From assembly GCA_902363835.1 (NCBI GenBank), contig CABJBM010000014.1, positions 103,931-167,930 on the forward strand: a stretch of 64,000 nt of DNA, written 5' to 3'. This document shows, in pieces, positions 17,899 to 27,000 of the stretch (the stretch's first letter is position 1; every line of letters starts with the position of its first letter). A program made the position numbers and the translations under genes. The DNA comes from Lachnospiraceae bacterium (lineage in GTDB: Bacteria > Bacillota > Clostridia > Lachnospirales > Lachnospiraceae). The notes under the pieces are model-generated. The model saw only the letters and a list, made by a program, of their open reading frames with translations. It did no database searches and was not told the DNA's origin.

Positions 17899-18236
17899 AG
17901 TTCATATGTGGGCACAGTAGGAAAGAATGAGAAGAAAATAAAAGAGTATATACAGAATCAAATGCAGAAAGACCTACTGTATAATCAAATGAGTATAACG
18001 GAATATATAGATCCGTTTACGGGAGAGGCAGTAAAAAGTAAGAAATAAGCAAGCCCCAGAAGGGGCGACATGAAATCCCAAGGAGATGACGGAAAAAGGT
18101 GCATAGAAAAAAGCCCGGAAGGGCCGGCAAGAGAATGTGGTACAAAAAACGAACCATCTATGCGCCTTTAGGCGTAGGTCGGAGTCACTACCTTATAGGG
18201 GGATATCAAACCGCCGGTTCTACCGGCGGTACTGAT
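17899..18236 (+). mobile_element. Right-end relic of an IS200/IS605-like element
   Basis: The frame ending at 18048 reads YVGTVGKNEKKIKEYIQNQ and then EYIDPFTGEAVKSKK, which resembles the C-terminus of clostridial TnpA (Y1 transposase) proteins. Behind it is a non-coding stretch with AGGGGC-type hairpin sequence and a strong subterminal hairpin (ACCGCCGGT/ACCGGCGGT, 18210-18230), as at IS200 right ends. The catalytic N-terminal part is absent, replaced by the IS1182 end. The TnpA link is from memory of the family ending and is moderately certain. Confidence 0.55.
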
Positions 18237-18242
18237 TCTTTA

Positions 18243-19199
18243 TTATAACGAAATTGGTGCAAGTGATATTGAAATTGATAAGATAAAAAGTACCACAAGA
18301 ATCAACATAATAAATACTTGTATTTTGAAATTTTTTTTGACTTCATTATTTAGGATAAGGATAAACCTTTGGCGTAGAAATGATTTGTTGAGCATAGAAA
18401 AAGGCAGTACAAACCTATTATATGTCTCGAAGCTTTCTGATTCATCTAAAATACAGGATAAATAAGAACACTGTTCTTTTTCAGGCATTCCGTCAATACA
18501 TCTCATATCATTACGAATTTCGAGTAGTTTGAAAAACTGTTTCTTAAATATATGCATGATGGGATACCACCAATATAGTGCAGATAGAACCTCAAAAAAT
18601 GCTTTCCATTCAAAATCGTGACTCTTAACGTGATTTAGTTCATGAATGAGGATATGGCGTAGCTGGGGGGCAGTATAGCTCTTTAACGGCAGTGCAATGA
18701 ATACCTCTCGAAAGCCGATGACGAAAGGATGTTTTATCTTATCAGAAACAACAACCGTTACATTGGCTTTCAAATCAAATTCTGTTAAGGTCTTTTTGAA
18801 AACAGGATTAATCGCACGGTTGTTTTGTATTTTTGAAAGAGACCAAAGCAAACATGTAAATTTTTTGTATTCAATATAAATGCTTATGATTTTTATGACG
18901 GCAACGGTGAACCAAACAAATAATAGCAAATGATATATCCTTACACTGCCATATATACTGTTAGAAAAAACATTAAGTGCTGATGTTGTGAGGAATGGGC
19001 ATATTATTTCCAACGTCATTGGTAAATGAAAAGGAATAAGCAATCTGAACCCCAAGATAACCGAAGCATAAAATAGAATCTCAGTTCCTATTGAGCAAAC
19101 AAATTTATCTACTCTCATAGTAACAAATAGCATTATTACAAATATGATGGAAATTTTTAAGAGTTCAAGAAAACCACCGATGGTAAAAACACTCAACAT
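18243..19199 (-). CDS. M56-family (BlaR1/MecR1-like) membrane metallopeptidase
   Basis: 318 residues. Three N-terminal membrane helices are followed by a cytoplasmic zinc peptidase with HELNH inside ILIHELNHVKSHDFEW and the glutamate-bearing LLEIRNDMRCID helix; a last helix (IQVFIMLILVVLFILSISIS) ends the protein. BlaR1 has a C-terminal extracellular penicillin-binding sensor domain, which is absent here, so the signal must be sensed differently. It overlaps the BlaI-like gene by seven bases. Its likely role is to cleave that repressor. Confidence 0.85.
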   Translation of the reverse strand: MLSVFTIGGFLELLKISIIFVIMLFVTMRVDKFVCSIGTEILFYASVILGFRLLIPFHLPMTLEIICPFLTTSALNVFSNSIYGSVRIYHLLLFVWFTVAVIKIISIYIEYKKFTCLLWSLSKIQNNRAINPVFKKTLTEFDLKANVTVVVSDKIKHPFVIGFREVFIALPLKSYTAPQLRHILIHELNHVKSHDFEWKAFFEVLSALYWWYPIMHIFKKQFFKLLEIRNDMRCIDGMPEKEQCSYLSCILDESESFETYNRFVLPFSMLNKSFLRQRFILILNNEVKKNFKIQVFIMLILVVLFILSISISLAPISL

Positions 19200-19600
19200 T
19201 CATCATCCCCCTCTTTCAGAAGTTTTTCGCGAGCAGTAAGCAATTTTTTGAGTGCTTTTATTTGCTCTGCTTGATTTTCTTCTTCGTTAAGTAAATAAGA
19301 GACGATATTAGTCAATGATTTCTTTTTCCCACTGGAACGATAATATTCCTCTAATTGTATTGAGGCATATTCATCTGGTGTGACTTTGGACACATAGCTA
19401 CGAGTCAATACGGTATTACTATAGACAATATCTTTGACCTCAACATACCCTACTTTCAATAGTTTTTTTAGAGCAGCTTGGACAGTGTTGATGTTCAAAT
19501 TATTATTTTTACAAATTTCTGCACCAGTCATCGAGGCCGTTGAGTTCCATAAGGCGCTCATCACTTCCTTTTCTTTTGCACTCAATATATATAGATTCAT
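19193..19600 (-). CDS. BlaI/MecI/CopY-family transcriptional repressor
   Basis: 135 residues. A winged-helix domain (LSAKEKEVMSALWNSTASMTGAEI, NTVQAALKKLLKVGYVEV) is followed by a C-terminal dimerisation region (YYRSSGKKKSLTNIVSYLL). Such repressors bind dyads and are removed by proteolysis by the partner peptidase. AAAGGAG precedes the ATG. It is divergent from the operon starting at 19828, whose promoter region carries a perfect inverted repeat that could be its operator. Confidence 0.9.
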   Translation of the reverse strand: MNLYILSAKEKEVMSALWNSTASMTGAEICKNNNLNINTVQAALKKLLKVGYVEVKDIVYSNTVLTRSYVSKVTPDEYASIQLEEYYRSSGKKKSLTNIVSYLLNEEENQAEQIKALKKLLTAREKLLKEGDDEC

Positions 19601-19724
19601 TTAAATACGGCTCCTTTCGGTAATGATAAAATGATGTCAATATTTTTATTATACTATATAGCCATGAATGATTCCAGTAAAATTTTTGTCAGTCTTCTCT
19701 TCCACAAAATTACAAAATAACGAA

Positions 19725-19753
19725 TTGACGGTTATACATATTTATGGTTTAAT
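19725..19753 (+). promoter_or_regulatory. Promoter of the hydrolase-AfsA-IspH-like operon
   Basis: TTGACG-N17-TTTAAT, in the 227-base region between the divergent repressor gene and the hydrolase gene. Confidence 0.6.
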
Positions 19754-19774
19754 ATATATGATACCATATTTAAA

Positions 19775-19803
19775 ATACAATATCGATATTAAAGATATTG
19801 TAT
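19775..19803. promoter_or_regulatory. Inverted repeat, probable BlaI-type operator
   Basis: ATACAATATC (19775-19784) and GATATTGTAT (19794-19803) are exact reverse complements separated by nine bases. The repeat lies about 22 bases after the -10 box, where a bound repressor would block transcription, and it contains the TACA/TGTA cores common in BlaI/MecI/CopY operators. Confidence 0.6.
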
Positions 19804-19827
19804 CAGAGTAAAACAGAAGGGGAAAAA

Positions 19828-20823
19828 ATGAAAAAGAAAAAGGGGAAAAAAATGAAAAAGAAAAAAATTGTTTTAAGCATGTTGGTTTTATTGATGCTGG
19901 TAGGTGTGTCAGTATTCCAACAGATAATTGCAAATGCGGCGGAAGTTAAAAATGTTGTTTTGGTACATGGTGGCTGGCATGGTAAATGGAGTTGGTATAA
20001 CCTTATTGATCAGCTAGAAGATAGCGGTTATTCCGTAACCTTAGTTGAACTTCCGGCTCACGGAAATGATACGACATCTGCATGGAATGCATCCGCAGAA
20101 AGCTATGTGAATAAAATCAATACTGCGTTACAACAAAATAGTGGCAAGTCGATACTTGTGGTACACGGTTCTTCTAGCGCCTTTGCTTCACGATCCGCAG
20201 AGCTGAATCCAAACAAGGTAGACAAACTTCTTTTTATAAGCGGGGTGCTTGTGAAAAATAATGAGTGCGTTGCCAGTGTTCTATTGAAAGATTCATATTC
20301 TAACGCATTGGCTAATGCAAAAGTCAATTTGCTTAGAGGTACGATGAGTATCGGGTCTGATATTGTATACAATACTGCTCGAAAAGGTGACAAAATGATT
20401 GGGGAAAGTTTGCTTGGAGATGAACCTTCAAAAGGATTTATGAGCAGTATTGAATTAGGAAATAATTTCAATAACATTCCTAAATACTACATTCAAACCT
20501 TACAAGACATGTCTCTTTCTTTCCAATATCAAAGTGAGCTATTGAAGAAAGTTCCGTGTAATAAAGTCTATCAGATAAATTCGGGGCATGTACCGTTTAT
20601 CACAAATGTGGCAGAAGTTGTGAGTATCATAGATGAGATTTCTATAAAGACCGAACAGGGTATAATTCCAAGAAGCTCCAGAACCATTATTGAGGAAGAA
20701 GTTAAAGTATATGATGATCCGAAAATTGAGGAACTTGTATATGGAGAACTTTCCGGTGTAAAAGAAGTTTCTTTAGAAGAGTATATGCGTATATATGACA
20801 GTTTTGCAGAAGATGAAGATTAG
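19828..20823 (+). CDS. Exported or membrane-anchored alpha/beta hydrolase
   Basis: About 331 residues. A very basic N-terminus and a hydrophobic helix (IVLSMLVLLMLVGVSVFQQI) ending near ANAAE form a signal peptide or anchor. The domain starts VLVHGGWHGKWSWYNLI, typical of the plant methylesterase/hydroxynitrile-lyase-like branch; the nucleophile elbow is HGSSSA and the catalytic His is probably in INSGHVPF. A C-terminal acidic tail of about 50 residues is outside the fold. Start choice is ambiguous: GGGGAAAAAATGAAAAAGAAAAA occurs at 19820 and again at 19844, giving starts at 19828 or 19852. First gene of the operon. Confidence 0.85.
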   Translation: MKKKKGKKMKKKKIVLSMLVLLMLVGVSVFQQIIANAAEVKNVVLVHGGWHGKWSWYNLIDQLEDSGYSVTLVELPAHGNDTTSAWNASAESYVNKINTALQQNSGKSILVVHGSSSAFASRSAELNPNKVDKLLFISGVLVKNNECVASVLLKDSYSNALANAKVNLLRGTMSIGSDIVYNTARKGDKMIGESLLGDEPSKGFMSSIELGNNFNNIPKYYIQTLQDMSLSFQYQSELLKKVPCNKVYQINSGHVPFITNVAEVVSIIDEISIKTEQGIIPRSSRTIIEEEVKVYDDPKIEELVYGELSGVKEVSLEEYMRIYDSFAEDED

Positions 20824-20850
20824 GTTTGAAATCAGAAAGGAAGATGACGA

Positions 20851-21615
20851 ATGTTGGTAACAAAAGATAGCACAGTTGAGGCACGGGTATTAAAGTTTAT
20901 TAACAAGGAATTAGATGGAGAGGCCAATTCGCCAAACGAACTGAGAGAAATCGAACTCTTTTGTAAATGTGTGTTAGGGTATGTTGATTTTGAGGCTGTC
21001 GAAAAGCATAATTGTCTCATTTTGAAAAGGCTTTACGAAAAGTATCAAGTAGACAGTCTGGCAGGTTTTGTTGATAAAATCAAATGGAACTATAAACTTG
21101 ATTACAAAACACTGCTTAATGTAATTGACCATTTTGATATGCCGCAAGATGTTGAAAAGGAACTGAATAGACGGATTGCTCGGATTGATAAGGACTATGT
21201 TCACAAAAAGTCTAGTGATAACGTCCTACTCTGCGACCCGATTCGTGTCGGTAATACTCTTTTTTATAAATGCTTTAACCAGTCGGGTGAATTTGACATT
21301 GATCATCCATCAGACCATTTAGAGGGTATTGTGCTTTTTGAGATAATAAGACAGGTTGGACTTGCCTCTGCACACCACTGTGAAGTATCCCTGGATGGAA
21401 TTATAGTTATTTTGGAATCTGATATTCAGTTTCTTAACTATGTGGAGTTAGATACACCCTTCTATGTCCAATGTGTGCCAGTCATTCGGAAAACAGGCGG
21501 TGTCGGTTTTTCAGTTTTCCGAGTTATACAAAATGGTACAACTTGTGCAAAGGGATTCTTTAGAGCATTTGTTTACAAAGATCGTGCTACCTACGAAAAG
21601 AGAAGATTGGTGTAA
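20851..21615 (+). CDS. AfsA-like hotdog-domain protein
   Basis: 254 residues. Residues about 1-110 are helical and unrecognised. From about 117 the pattern matches the AfsA (A-factor synthesis) hotdog domain: VHKKSSDNVLLCDPIRVGN, then DHLEGIVLFEIIRQVGLASAHH (the E-x2-RQ helix with the conserved Glu) and a C-terminal GFFRAFVYKDRATYEKRR. AfsA joins a beta-ketoacyl chain to dihydroxyacetone phosphate on the way to gamma-butyrolactone signals and has two such repeats; here there is only one. It begins 27 bases after the hydrolase stop. The AfsA relation is read by eye, but the motifs are in the right order and spacing. Product unknown. Confidence 0.75.
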   Translation: MLVTKDSTVEARVLKFINKELDGEANSPNELREIELFCKCVLGYVDFEAVEKHNCLILKRLYEKYQVDSLAGFVDKIKWNYKLDYKTLLNVIDHFDMPQDVEKELNRRIARIDKDYVHKKSSDNVLLCDPIRVGNTLFYKCFNQSGEFDIDHPSDHLEGIVLFEIIRQVGLASAHHCEVSLDGIIVILESDIQFLNYVELDTPFYVQCVPVIRKTGGVGFSVFRVIQNGTTCAKGFFRAFVYKDRATYEKRRLV

Positions 21616-21677
21616 CAGTAGTTATTTATCATTGGCTACATATTGCTTATGGAGCAAAAGCAATAGCTTGGTAAGAG

Positions 21678-21720
21678 ATGGATTTACAACATGTATTGTT
21701 TCGCATGTTGTATAATCCAT
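21678..21720 (+). other. Hairpin between the AfsA-like and SDR-IspH-like genes
   Basis: ATGGATTTACAACATG (21678-21693) pairs imperfectly with CATGTTGTATAATCCAT (21704-21720). There is no U-tract, so it is more likely an RNA processing or stability element in the 147-base gap than a terminator. Confidence 0.5.
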
Positions 21721-21762
21721 TTCGGTAGCACTGACTATTACAAAACGAAAGGGAATTAAGAA

Positions 21763-23667
21763 ATGAAAATAGGGGTTACTGGTGCAAGTGGAGGCTTAGG
21801 CAAGCGTTTTATCGAAATACTATTAGGAAAACAGGACGTAGGAATTAGAGCTTTGGTGAGAACAACAAGTAATATTAAAGGACTTGATGAAAATAGAGTA
21901 GAGCTTGTATTTGGCTCTTTGGAAGAACCTTCGAGTTTGGAACAATTCATCAAAGGGCTTGATGTGTGTTATCATTTTGCTTCATGCGTAAGTTCCACCA
22001 ATAAGCTGGAGTTGATGGCGACGAATGTCAAAGGAACACAAAATTTATGCGAAAGTCTCCTGCAAAATCCGAGTTGCCATTTGGTGTATTGTTCATCTAT
22101 TGTAGTGAAAAATTTAAATCACTTTAATAGATCATTTGCTTCGGATTATACACTGAGCAAGTACTATGCTGAAGAAATTGTAAAGAAATACAACAAAAAA
22201 ATCCCAATTACCATAGTCTATCCGGGATATATATATGGGAAATATGACAGAAACTTACTTCCATCGGTAATGAAACTACTAAATGCAGAGGTGAAGTTTT
22301 TATTAGGGGGCGGGCAAAATATGGCCCCCTTAGTTTATATAGATGATTTATGTGAGCTTTTTTGGCTGTGTGCAATCAAAAAGAACTCTATTGGGAAAAA
22401 ATATGTGGGGATTCCTATGAATGAATTCGGGATGCATCAATTTATTCAAGAAGTGGGGAAAGAATTAGGATTATCTTATCCTAAAAAAGTATATCCCAAA
22501 CTGCCGTTTACAATTATAGCAAAGCTGCTGGATGTCAAATTCAATTTGTTTGGCGGCAGTCAGCCTAAACTTACTATGCGAGTAGTAAATGGATTATCGG
22601 CAAAAGCAAAATACATAGATGATGGGCACAATGATTTGGGTTGGAAGCCACAAACCATTTTAGGGAATCGCGTAAGAGAAACTGTGAATTTACACAACAG
22701 CATCAACGAAGCTAATCCTGATAGCAAGATTACTATTGATATTATAACACTAAATAATGATGGACGGTGTAAATGGCTGGAGAATAAGGTATTGAAACAG
22801 TTACTACCCCAAATTATTGCAAATAATAACAATCCGAAGAACAAAAAGATTTATGTAATAGAGGACTGGATTAGCAATGATGGGGGCAAAGTGGGTGTAG
22901 ATTTGGATTGGCTTCATAGATTAGGAGTTCCAGTCGCTAAATATGTAGATGATTTGCCTGGACCCCAAGATTGCATTGTTGTTAATACAGGCTATGATTC
23001 CATATATGACGAGGAAATGGAGATTATCAAAAGAGGATTTGAGTTTATTGATGCTCCCTGTCCTTATGTAAGAAAATTGAGAGAACATCTTATCAATTTG
23101 GACAGTAAGTATCAGTGTGTACTTTTATGTGAGCCTAATCATATAATCATAAAGAACTATGCCTCTTTGTTTCCCGATGATATGATTTTGGTTCAAATGG
23201 ATAACTATAGAGAGAAGATACAGAAACAGCAAAATGGAAAACCGCTTTTTTTGCTTCCGTATGTTACATTTCTGCCGAGGCATGTTCATTCTATATATGA
23301 GTTTCTATGCACAACATTTCCGGAGCGTGAAAACTCTTATGTGGAAACAAAATGCATGTGGGTATCCAGCAAGTTGAGTCCAGTTGATGAAATTAATTCA
23401 TTTTCAGAACTAGATCTACATGGTGTTGAAGATGCTCTGTTGATAACTACTGACGGTTCTACAAATAAGTCCGTAATCTCGCTAACAGAGACATTAAAAA
23501 TGAAAAATTTGAATGTAGTGACCATTGGTAGTTTGGAAAGCTTTAAAGAGTATCTTGGAGCATGTAAAACAAATAGGCTTCTATTTGTCAGAAGTCCTAT
23601 CCCCAATAATGCGGAGAAGCCAATACTTGACTATATGAAAGCAAATCAACTAGGAGGTATATCATGA
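21763..23667 (+). CDS. Fusion: extended SDR plus IspH-like iron-sulfur domain
   Basis: 634 residues. Residues 1 to about 310 are an extended SDR (epimerase/ketoreductase type): TGASGGLG (6-13) binds NAD(P), Ser111/112 and Tyr129-x3-Lys133 form the active site. Residues about 322-634 follow the three-lobed IspH (HMBPP reductase) pattern: three cysteines at 336, 433 (IDAPCPYVRKLRE, cf. DATCPLV) and 531 (TKCMWVSSKL, cf. ICYATTNRQ). Their spacing of 97 and 98 is close to 84 and 101 in E. coli IspH, which would allow a [4Fe-4S] cluster. The substrate-binding His/Glu of IspH are mostly replaced (VHN becomes ISN, AHGVS becomes TGYDS, HPEVEG becomes HIIIKN), so the reaction is probably new. The stop overlaps the next start. 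Confidence 0.8.
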   Translation: MKIGVTGASGGLGKRFIEILLGKQDVGIRALVRTTSNIKGLDENRVELVFGSLEEPSSLEQFIKGLDVCYHFASCVSSTNKLELMATNVKGTQNLCESLLQNPSCHLVYCSSIVVKNLNHFNRSFASDYTLSKYYAEEIVKKYNKKIPITIVYPGYIYGKYDRNLLPSVMKLLNAEVKFLLGGGQNMAPLVYIDDLCELFWLCAIKKNSIGKKYVGIPMNEFGMHQFIQEVGKELGLSYPKKVYPKLPFTIIAKLLDVKFNLFGGSQPKLTMRVVNGLSAKAKYIDDGHNDLGWKPQTILGNRVRETVNLHNSINEANPDSKITIDIITLNNDGRCKWLENKVLKQLLPQIIANNNNPKNKKIYVIEDWISNDGGKVGVDLDWLHRLGVPVAKYVDDLPGPQDCIVVNTGYDSIYDEEMEIIKRGFEFIDAPCPYVRKLREHLINLDSKYQCVLLCEPNHIIIKNYASLFPDDMILVQMDNYREKIQKQQNGKPLFLLPYVTFLPRHVHSIYEFLCTTFPERENSYVETKCMWVSSKLSPVDEINSFSELDLHGVEDALLITTDGSTNKSVISLTETLKMKNLNVVTIGSLESFKEYLGACKTNRLLFVRSPIPNNAEKPILDYMKANQLGGIS

Positions 23668-24044
23668 TACGTTACCTATTCGCAATAATAAACATGGTGT
23701 GCTTTCTATTGCATATATTATTAGAAGCTTTTCTATGGAATCAGGATATTCCATTCGCAGGGTTTCTTTTGATAGAAAACGCTTTAATTTCCTTGCTATA
23801 TGTGTTTTTTTCATGGAGTTTCGTCAAAGGAAAACCAGAAATCTCTTTTAGAGGGCTTCATACATTATTTTGGTTGATATTCACTAGCTTGGCGATAATG
23901 CTTAGACCCAGCGAAACTACCTTAGAAGTGTTTAGATCGTTGATTGAATTACCACAATGGATTGCACTTTTAGTAACTGGAGCGTTTATGACCTGTCTGA
24001 GTATTATAGACATTTGGCAAAAAAGAAAGGATAACGGAGAATGA
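23664..24044 (+). CDS. Small integral membrane protein, unknown
   Basis: 126 residues with four predicted membrane helices (LFAIINMVCFLLHILLEAFL, a second around 33-52, one around 68-80, and WIALLVTGAFMTCLSIIDIW) and a short basic tail. No family recognised. ATGA overlaps join it to the genes on both sides, so it is co-translated with the fusion protein and the large activase. It could anchor the pathway to the membrane, which would suit a lipid substrate; this is inference. Confidence 0.75.
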   Translation: MIRYLFAIINMVCFLLHILLEAFLWNQDIPFAGFLLIENALISLLYVFFSWSFVKGKPEISFRGLHTLFWLIFTSLAIMLRPSETTLEVFRSLIELPQWIALLVTGAFMTCLSIIDIWQKRKDNGE

Positions 24045-27000
24045 AGTATTACTTAGGAATAGATTGCGGATCGGTTAGTGTTAAGATTGTAATCCTAAAT
24101 CAAAATTATGAAGTGTTACATGAGCAGTACAAGAGGTCAAATGGAAGTCCGATTTATGCTTTGAAAAAGCTATTGGTAGATGCTTTCGTCAACGAGAAGC
24201 TGAAAGATATTTCATCATTTGCTGGAGTTTATACAACCGGAAGCGGACGATTTTTAATTGAAAACCTGATTGGAGCATTCCCATGTAATGAGATTTCTGC
24301 GCATGGAAAAGCTGCTGGGTATTTTTATCCTAAAGCGAAGTCTATCATCGAAATTGGCGGTCAGGACTCGAAGCTGATTTTTTTGGAATATGATGGCCAG
24401 ATGAATAAAATATTAGATAGTCAAATGAATGACGTATGTGCCGCTGGCACAGGTTCGTTTTTGGATCAGCAGGCATATAGAATGGGCCTTAATGTAGCGG
24501 ATCTTTCTGAAAAAGCTCTATGCACTAACAATCCAAGTAAAATATCTGGCAGATGCAGTGTTTTTGCCAAAACGGATATGATTCATTTACAGCAAGACGG
24601 TGTGCCAAAGGAAGATATATCTTACGGATTGTGTATGGCTGTTGTACGTACATACATTGAAAATTTAGCAAAAGGACGTAAAATTAAATCTCCTATATTG
24701 TTTCAAGGAGGTGTTGCAAATAACAAAGGAGTTATTCGTGCTTTCAAAGAGATTTTGGCATTGTCAGATGATGACATCGTAGTACCGAATCACTTCGATA
24801 CAATGGGAGCAATAGGCGCTGTTTTTTACGGCATCGAAAACAACATTAAAAACGAAACAAGCATATCTAGTTTGCTTGAGACTTTGAGTTCTATAAGTTA
24901 TGATAATCGAGCTCATTCAGGTCTTTTGCCTTTATCGACTGATAAAATTGAGATGTTGGAAGAAAAGTTGGCAGATTGTACCGAAAACATTTATTTGGGG
25001 ATAGATGTCGGTTCTGTTAGTGTTAAGATGGCTGTGCTGAACAGTAATGGCGATCTTTGCTTTAAGCACTATACCTCAAATGATTCCGACCCATTAGCGG
25101 CATTAACTATCTGTTTTGAAAAATTTGAGAAGCAATTTCCGGAAGGACATACGATTTTAGGTGTAGGAGTTACTGGCTCAGGTAGAGACTATATCGGGAA
25201 ATGCATAGGTGCTGATATAGTGAAAAACGAGATTACAGCACAGGCCAGAGGAAGTAAATACTTAGCTCCCGACACAGAGGTAATCATTGAAATCGGTGGC
25301 CAAGACTCGAAGTATATACGAATGAACAATGGCTGTGTAGTCGATTTTGTAATGAATAAGACTTGTGCAGCCGGAACAGGTTCTTTTTTGACAGAACAAT
25401 CGGATCGCTTATCTGTTAAGTTGGATGATTTTTCTAAATTTGCTTTTGCTTCGAATTCTCCTATTGATGTTGGAAGTCGTTGTACTGTGTTTATGGAAAC
25501 AGATTGTATTCACCATCAACAGAATGGAGCATCTAAAGAAGATATTATTGCTGGGTTAAGCTATTCAATTGCCCATAATTATTTGGAAAAAGTAGCAAAC
25601 AACAAACCATTCACTGGTAATATCGCCATTCAGGGCGGCATTGCAAGTAATCACAGCGTTGTTGCAGCTCTTTCTATGGTGTTGAATGAAAGAATTACCA
25701 TTGTTCCACATCATGAGGTTTCTGGTGCTGTAGGAATAGCCTTGATTACAAAGGATGCTGTGCAAGGGGAAAGTAGTTTTGTGGGCTTCAACTTTGAACG
25801 CCAAATAAAAGAAAAAAATCAAGTTGTTTGTAGAGATTGTGCCAATCATTGCACATTACAGTTCACAAAGTTTGCAGATGGTTCAAAAACAATCACAGGC
25901 TCTATATGTGATAAATTTGAGGTGTCTGAAAAGGACATAACGGAATTTACACCAAATGTTTTTGCCGCAAGAAAAAAATTGTTGGAAGGATATAATGCCC
26001 AAATTCTTGGCCGAAAGAAAATTGGGATCCCCAAATTCTTATTATACTATGAGTTGTACCCACTTTGGGCGTCTTTTTTTGAAACCCTTGGATTTGATGT
26101 GGTTGTATCGGATACGATTTCTAAGGAAATATATCAGAAAAGTCTGGGGAAAATTCCTGTAGATACATGCTATCCAATCAGATGCACATACAGTATTGTA
26201 GAAAACTTGCTAGATAAGGATATAGATTATATCTATCTTCCGTATATCTTGAACATGTCGGATGATAATTACGAAACTCAATATGCCCATAACTGCCAAT
26301 ATATACAACATATACCGGATTTGATAGCATCATCTTTTGGTGATATGCCAATTTTGAAGCACACCATCGCTTTTAAGGATAACCGTAAAGAAGTGATACA
26401 GTCTTTTATTGAACTTGGTCGTATTCTTGGAAAAGACAGAGAAAAAAGTGAAAAAGCATATGATACTGGGATGTCAGCACTTAAGAGTTTCAAGAAGAAA
26501 TGTTTTGGCATTGGTAGAAATGGATTAGCAGATTTGGGAAATTTCAATAAAATATTTGTACTGATTGGGCATCCATATATCTTGCATGAAGATTTTTTTA
26601 ATATGAATATAGTTAAGCGTCTCATGAAAATCGGAATACCAACTATCGCAGCAGATATGCTGCCTTTACATTCCGCAACAAATAAGGCGGCAAATATTGA
26701 TTTGCATTGGAAAACAAATAATATCGCTGTCAATGCTATTGAATTTATTGATCAGTATAATAAAAGTCATGAAAATATGTTGTTGCCTGTCTTTATTACA
26801 CAGTTTGGCTGCGCCGCAGATTCAATGCTGACACCTTACTTGAAAGACCTATTAGGTGATAATCCTTGGCTTGAAATTGAAGTGGATGAACATAATTCTA
26901 TTACGGGTATACTAACTCGATGTGAAGCGTATTGGGATAGTATTCTTTCCAAAGAAGATATTCTTAACAGTACATTCAATAATCTATCTACTATAAATTT

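Noticed and set aside
17806-18048. An 80-codon rightward frame beginning MQRPLLCNVIAFILL looked like a small membrane protein.
   Set aside because: Its first part is the right inverted repeat of the IS1182 element and its last part resembles a TnpA tail, so it is a chance fusion of IS ends.
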